64,000 bases of DNA from Povalibacter uvarum (GTDB lineage Bacteria; Pseudomonadota; Gammaproteobacteria; Steroidobacterales; Steroidobacteraceae). This document shows, piece by piece, positions 62,147 through 64,000 of this stretch (its first letter is position 1; the number at the start of each line of letters is the position of its first letter). Location: the NCBI RefSeq assembly GCF_014202975.1, contig NZ_JACHHZ010000002.1:62001-126000 (forward strand), given 5' to 3'. A program made the position numbers and the translations under genes. The notes under the pieces are model-generated. The model was not told where the DNA came from, did not search any database, and saw nothing but the letters and a program-made list of their open reading frames with translations.

Positions 62147-64000
62147 GTGACGACGCTGCTGTATGTCCTCGGCGGGGTGGCCGGAGGTTTCGCACTCGCG
62201 AGACTTGCGCCCGCCTTTTTGCGCCTGGGCAAGAACCGCAGGGTTGAGGCTGCGACCCCTGCCGCCGGTCCGCAGGAACGGCGCGATCTGCTCGAGCGAC
62301 TCCACCTCACGACCCGGACTGCGGGCCTGGCAACCTGGGGCCTGGACCTGACGACCCGCGAACTCTCGATCGACGAACATCTTTGGTCCCTGTTCCGCGC
62401 TGCGCCCTCGACCGATGCGCGTGCGCTGCTCGAAATGGTCCTCGAAGAGGACCGGGCTTCCGTGCAGGCTGCTGTGGACGCAGCCGTGGCTGACGAAACG
62501 GGCAGTGTTTCATCGGTCCGCTATCGCATCCGCCGCGGCGACGGCGAAGAACGCTACATGCAGACCCACGTGCGGGCGCTGCGCGAAGGCGGAAAGGCTC
62601 CGCAACGCGTGCTCGGCGTCACCTGGGACGTCACTGACGATACCGTCCGTGCGTTGCAGATGGAGGAACACGCGGGCGACTTGCGCACGGTCGTCGAGCG
62701 ATTCAACGCAGCGCTGCAGACCGCTGGCTTCTCGCCGTGGGAAATCGATGCGCGCACCGGCCGCTTCGTCTGGGCGGAGAATCGCATCTCGGCCTTCGGA
62801 CTCGCCGATCTGCCGATCGCGGAGTATGGCGAAGCGCTCACGCGCATGATGCATCCCGATGATCGGGCGGACCTGATCGAAACGGGTCGTCGTGCGATCG
62901 CGGAGAACCGGCCGAGCTATTCGTATCGTTATCGGCTGATGCGACCCGATGGTCTCGTGCGGCACATGCAATCGCACGTTCGCATCATCCGCGACGGCGA
63001 CGGACAGGCGATCCGCCTGCTCGGCTCGACGATCGACATCACGAACGAAGTGCAGACGAATGACCTGCTGCAGCGTCAGGCCGAGCAGGAACGCCTGCTG
63101 CTGGATCGCCTCAACATCGCGACCCAGGCCGCCGGCATCAGCTCGTGGGAAATCGATCTCGAGCAGCGTCGCTTCCTGTGGATCGAGAATCCGCTCGAAG
63201 GCGCGCTGATGCCGCAAGACGATTCGCTGGAATCGTTCGCGGAGCTGTTGCACGCGGAAGATCGCGGCCTGTTCATTCAAGCCGTGCAGCAGGCAGTGGC
63301 GCAGCGTCAGGAGCGCCTCTCCTACCGCTATCGTTCGAAGACGATCGACGGACGCTCACTGTACGCCCAGGTCAGCGCCCGCCTCGTCCTGAACGAAGCC
63401 GGCCGGGTCACCCGCCTGCTCGGCGTCACCTGGGATGTGACGCGCGAGGTCGAGGCCGCAAAGCAGCTCGAAGAGCAGGCTGCGCACGAGCGCATGCTGC
63501 TCGATCGTCTCAGCATCGCCACGCAGGTGGCCGACATCAGTTCGTGGCAGCTCGATCTGCGTACGCGCGAGTTCCTGTGGGTCGAGAACCCGATCCCGTC
63601 GCTGGTGTCCTCGGATGACCTGACGACGCTCAGTGTCGACCAGCTGTTCCGCGTCACGCATCCGGACGATCAGGACGTGGCGGCGAATGCGATCCGCAAG
63701 GCGATCGCGGCCCAGACCGACCGCATGTCCTATCGCTACCGCGCGATCGGCCCGTCCGGACAGACCGTGCACGTCCAGAACTACGCGAAGCTCATCTTCG
63801 ACGAGCAGGGCCAGCCCGTCAGCCTGCTCGGCGCTTCCTGGGACGTCACCCGCGAAGTCGAGGCTTCGGAAAAACTGCAGCAGCAGGCGCAGCAGCTTCA
63901 CGATGCCGAGCGCCGCCTGGAACGCGCCTCGCTGTCGAGCTCCGAGGGTCACTGGGAGTTCGACATTTCGTCGAGCATGCTCTGGATGTCCAAGAGCTAT
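62147..64000 (+). CDS. Tandem-PAS signalling protein (N-terminal part, runs off window)
   Basis: 618 codons, open to the window edge. Start GTG 62147 follows CCCCAGGG; no ATG fits better. A short membrane-like helix (TTLLYVLGGVAGGFALA) is followed by five PAS domains at about residues 55, 187, 316, 449 and 585, each ending in 'L-(L/V)-G-x-(T/S)-W-D-(V/I)-T'. Units 3 and 4 have a period of 133 residues (399 nt) and share ISSWEIDL/ISSWQLDL and RFLWIENP/EFLWVENP, pointing to recent duplication. The output domain lies beyond the window; histidine kinase or GGDEF are both possible. Confidence 0.8.
   Translation, partial: MTTLLYVLGGVAGGFALARLAPAFLRLGKNRRVEAATPAAGPQERRDLLERLHLTTRTAGLATWGLDLTTRELSIDEHLWSLFRAAPSTDARALLEMVLEEDRASVQAAVDAAVADETGSVSSVRYRIRRGDGEERYMQTHVRALREGGKAPQRVLGVTWDVTDDTVRALQMEEHAGDLRTVVERFNAALQTAGFSPWEIDARTGRFVWAENRISAFGLADLPIAEYGEALTRMMHPDDRADLIETGRRAIAENRPSYSYRYRLMRPDGLVRHMQSHVRIIRDGDGQAIRLLGSTIDITNEVQTNDLLQRQAEQERLLLDRLNIATQAAGISSWEIDLEQRRFLWIENPLEGALMPQDDSLESFAELLHAEDRGLFIQAVQQAVAQRQERLSYRYRSKTIDGRSLYAQVSARLVLNEAGRVTRLLGVTWDVTREVEAAKQLEEQAAHERMLLDRLSIATQVADISSWQLDLRTREFLWVENPIPSLVSSDDLTTLSVDQLFRVTHPDDQDVAANAIRKAIAAQTDRMSYRYRAIGPSGQTVHVQNYAKLIFDEQGQPVSLLGASWDVTREVEASEKLQQQAQQLHDAERRLERASLSSSEGHWEFDISSSMLWMSKSY

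Overview
This 64 kb window is a high-GC, gene-dense chromosomal stretch that looks gammaproteobacterial. The support is an asmA-mutY-yggX gene order, a yqiJ-yqiK pair, egtB-egtD, a DadA-type dehydrogenase, a TonB receptor with the 'EIVVTGTRI' plug start and DUF1302/RND outer-membrane modules. Steroidobacter/Povalibacter/Nevskia-like relatives would fit, but that placement is inference. I found no transposase, integrase, phage gene, rRNA or CRISPR array. The only RNA gene seen is one tRNA-Phe(GAA).

Layout. 1-9.3 kb: a CehA/McbA-type metallohydrolase with a TolB-like propeller (cut by the left edge), then an amino-acid/omega-amine catabolic group of two class III aminotransferases, two aldehyde dehydrogenases and the FAD enzyme DadA. 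9.3-20.3 kb: single genes, including alpha/beta hydrolases, the flotillin pair yqiJ-yqiK, a GNAT enzyme, a GH43-like propeller, DoxX, a patatin and a heme-oxygenase-fold protein. 20.5-31.6 kb: a co-directional envelope block on the minus strand. It runs from an ECF-type sigma factor and a Ser/Thr kinase to an RND permease fused to a LolA-like carrier domain, a DUF1302 outer-membrane protein and a TonB receptor. 31.9-43.3 kb: an acyl-CoA synthetase, a thioesterase, two paralogous Crp/Fnr regulators, a PAS protein overlapping a cysteine-repeat secreted protein, NhaA, a GAF/HisKA_2 kinase and a Fic enzyme. 43.7-53.3 kb: tRNA-Phe, ergothioneine genes egtB-egtD, a fluoroacetate-dehalogenase-like enzyme, a GH92 mannosidase, a Shewanella-like phosphatase, and GST plus glyoxalase. 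53.5-64 kb: a large hybrid histidine kinase, the operon asmA-SRPBCC-mutY-thioesterase-yggX, and a tandem-PAS protein cut by the right edge.

Most notable: (i) two paralogous 51/52-residue single-span membrane microproteins 16.5 kb apart, one behind a near-consensus sigma-54 promoter; (ii) an RND permease fused in frame to a LolA-like domain, with a signal-peptide-like junction that keeps an A-N-A cleavage motif; (iii) many small intergenic palindromic 'word' repeats, several of which supply the stop codon of the neighbouring gene, so unrelated proteins end in Ser-Arg; (iv) a Fic gene preceded by two pairs of direct-repeat boxes with 12-bp period around an AT-rich core; (v) a secreted protein made of six W-x-C-x10-C repeats.

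All functional names come from reading motifs and overall resemblance; no search was run. Where a shorter start is chosen, the reason is a Shine-Dalgarno-like sequence, a signal peptide or the usual family N-terminus.
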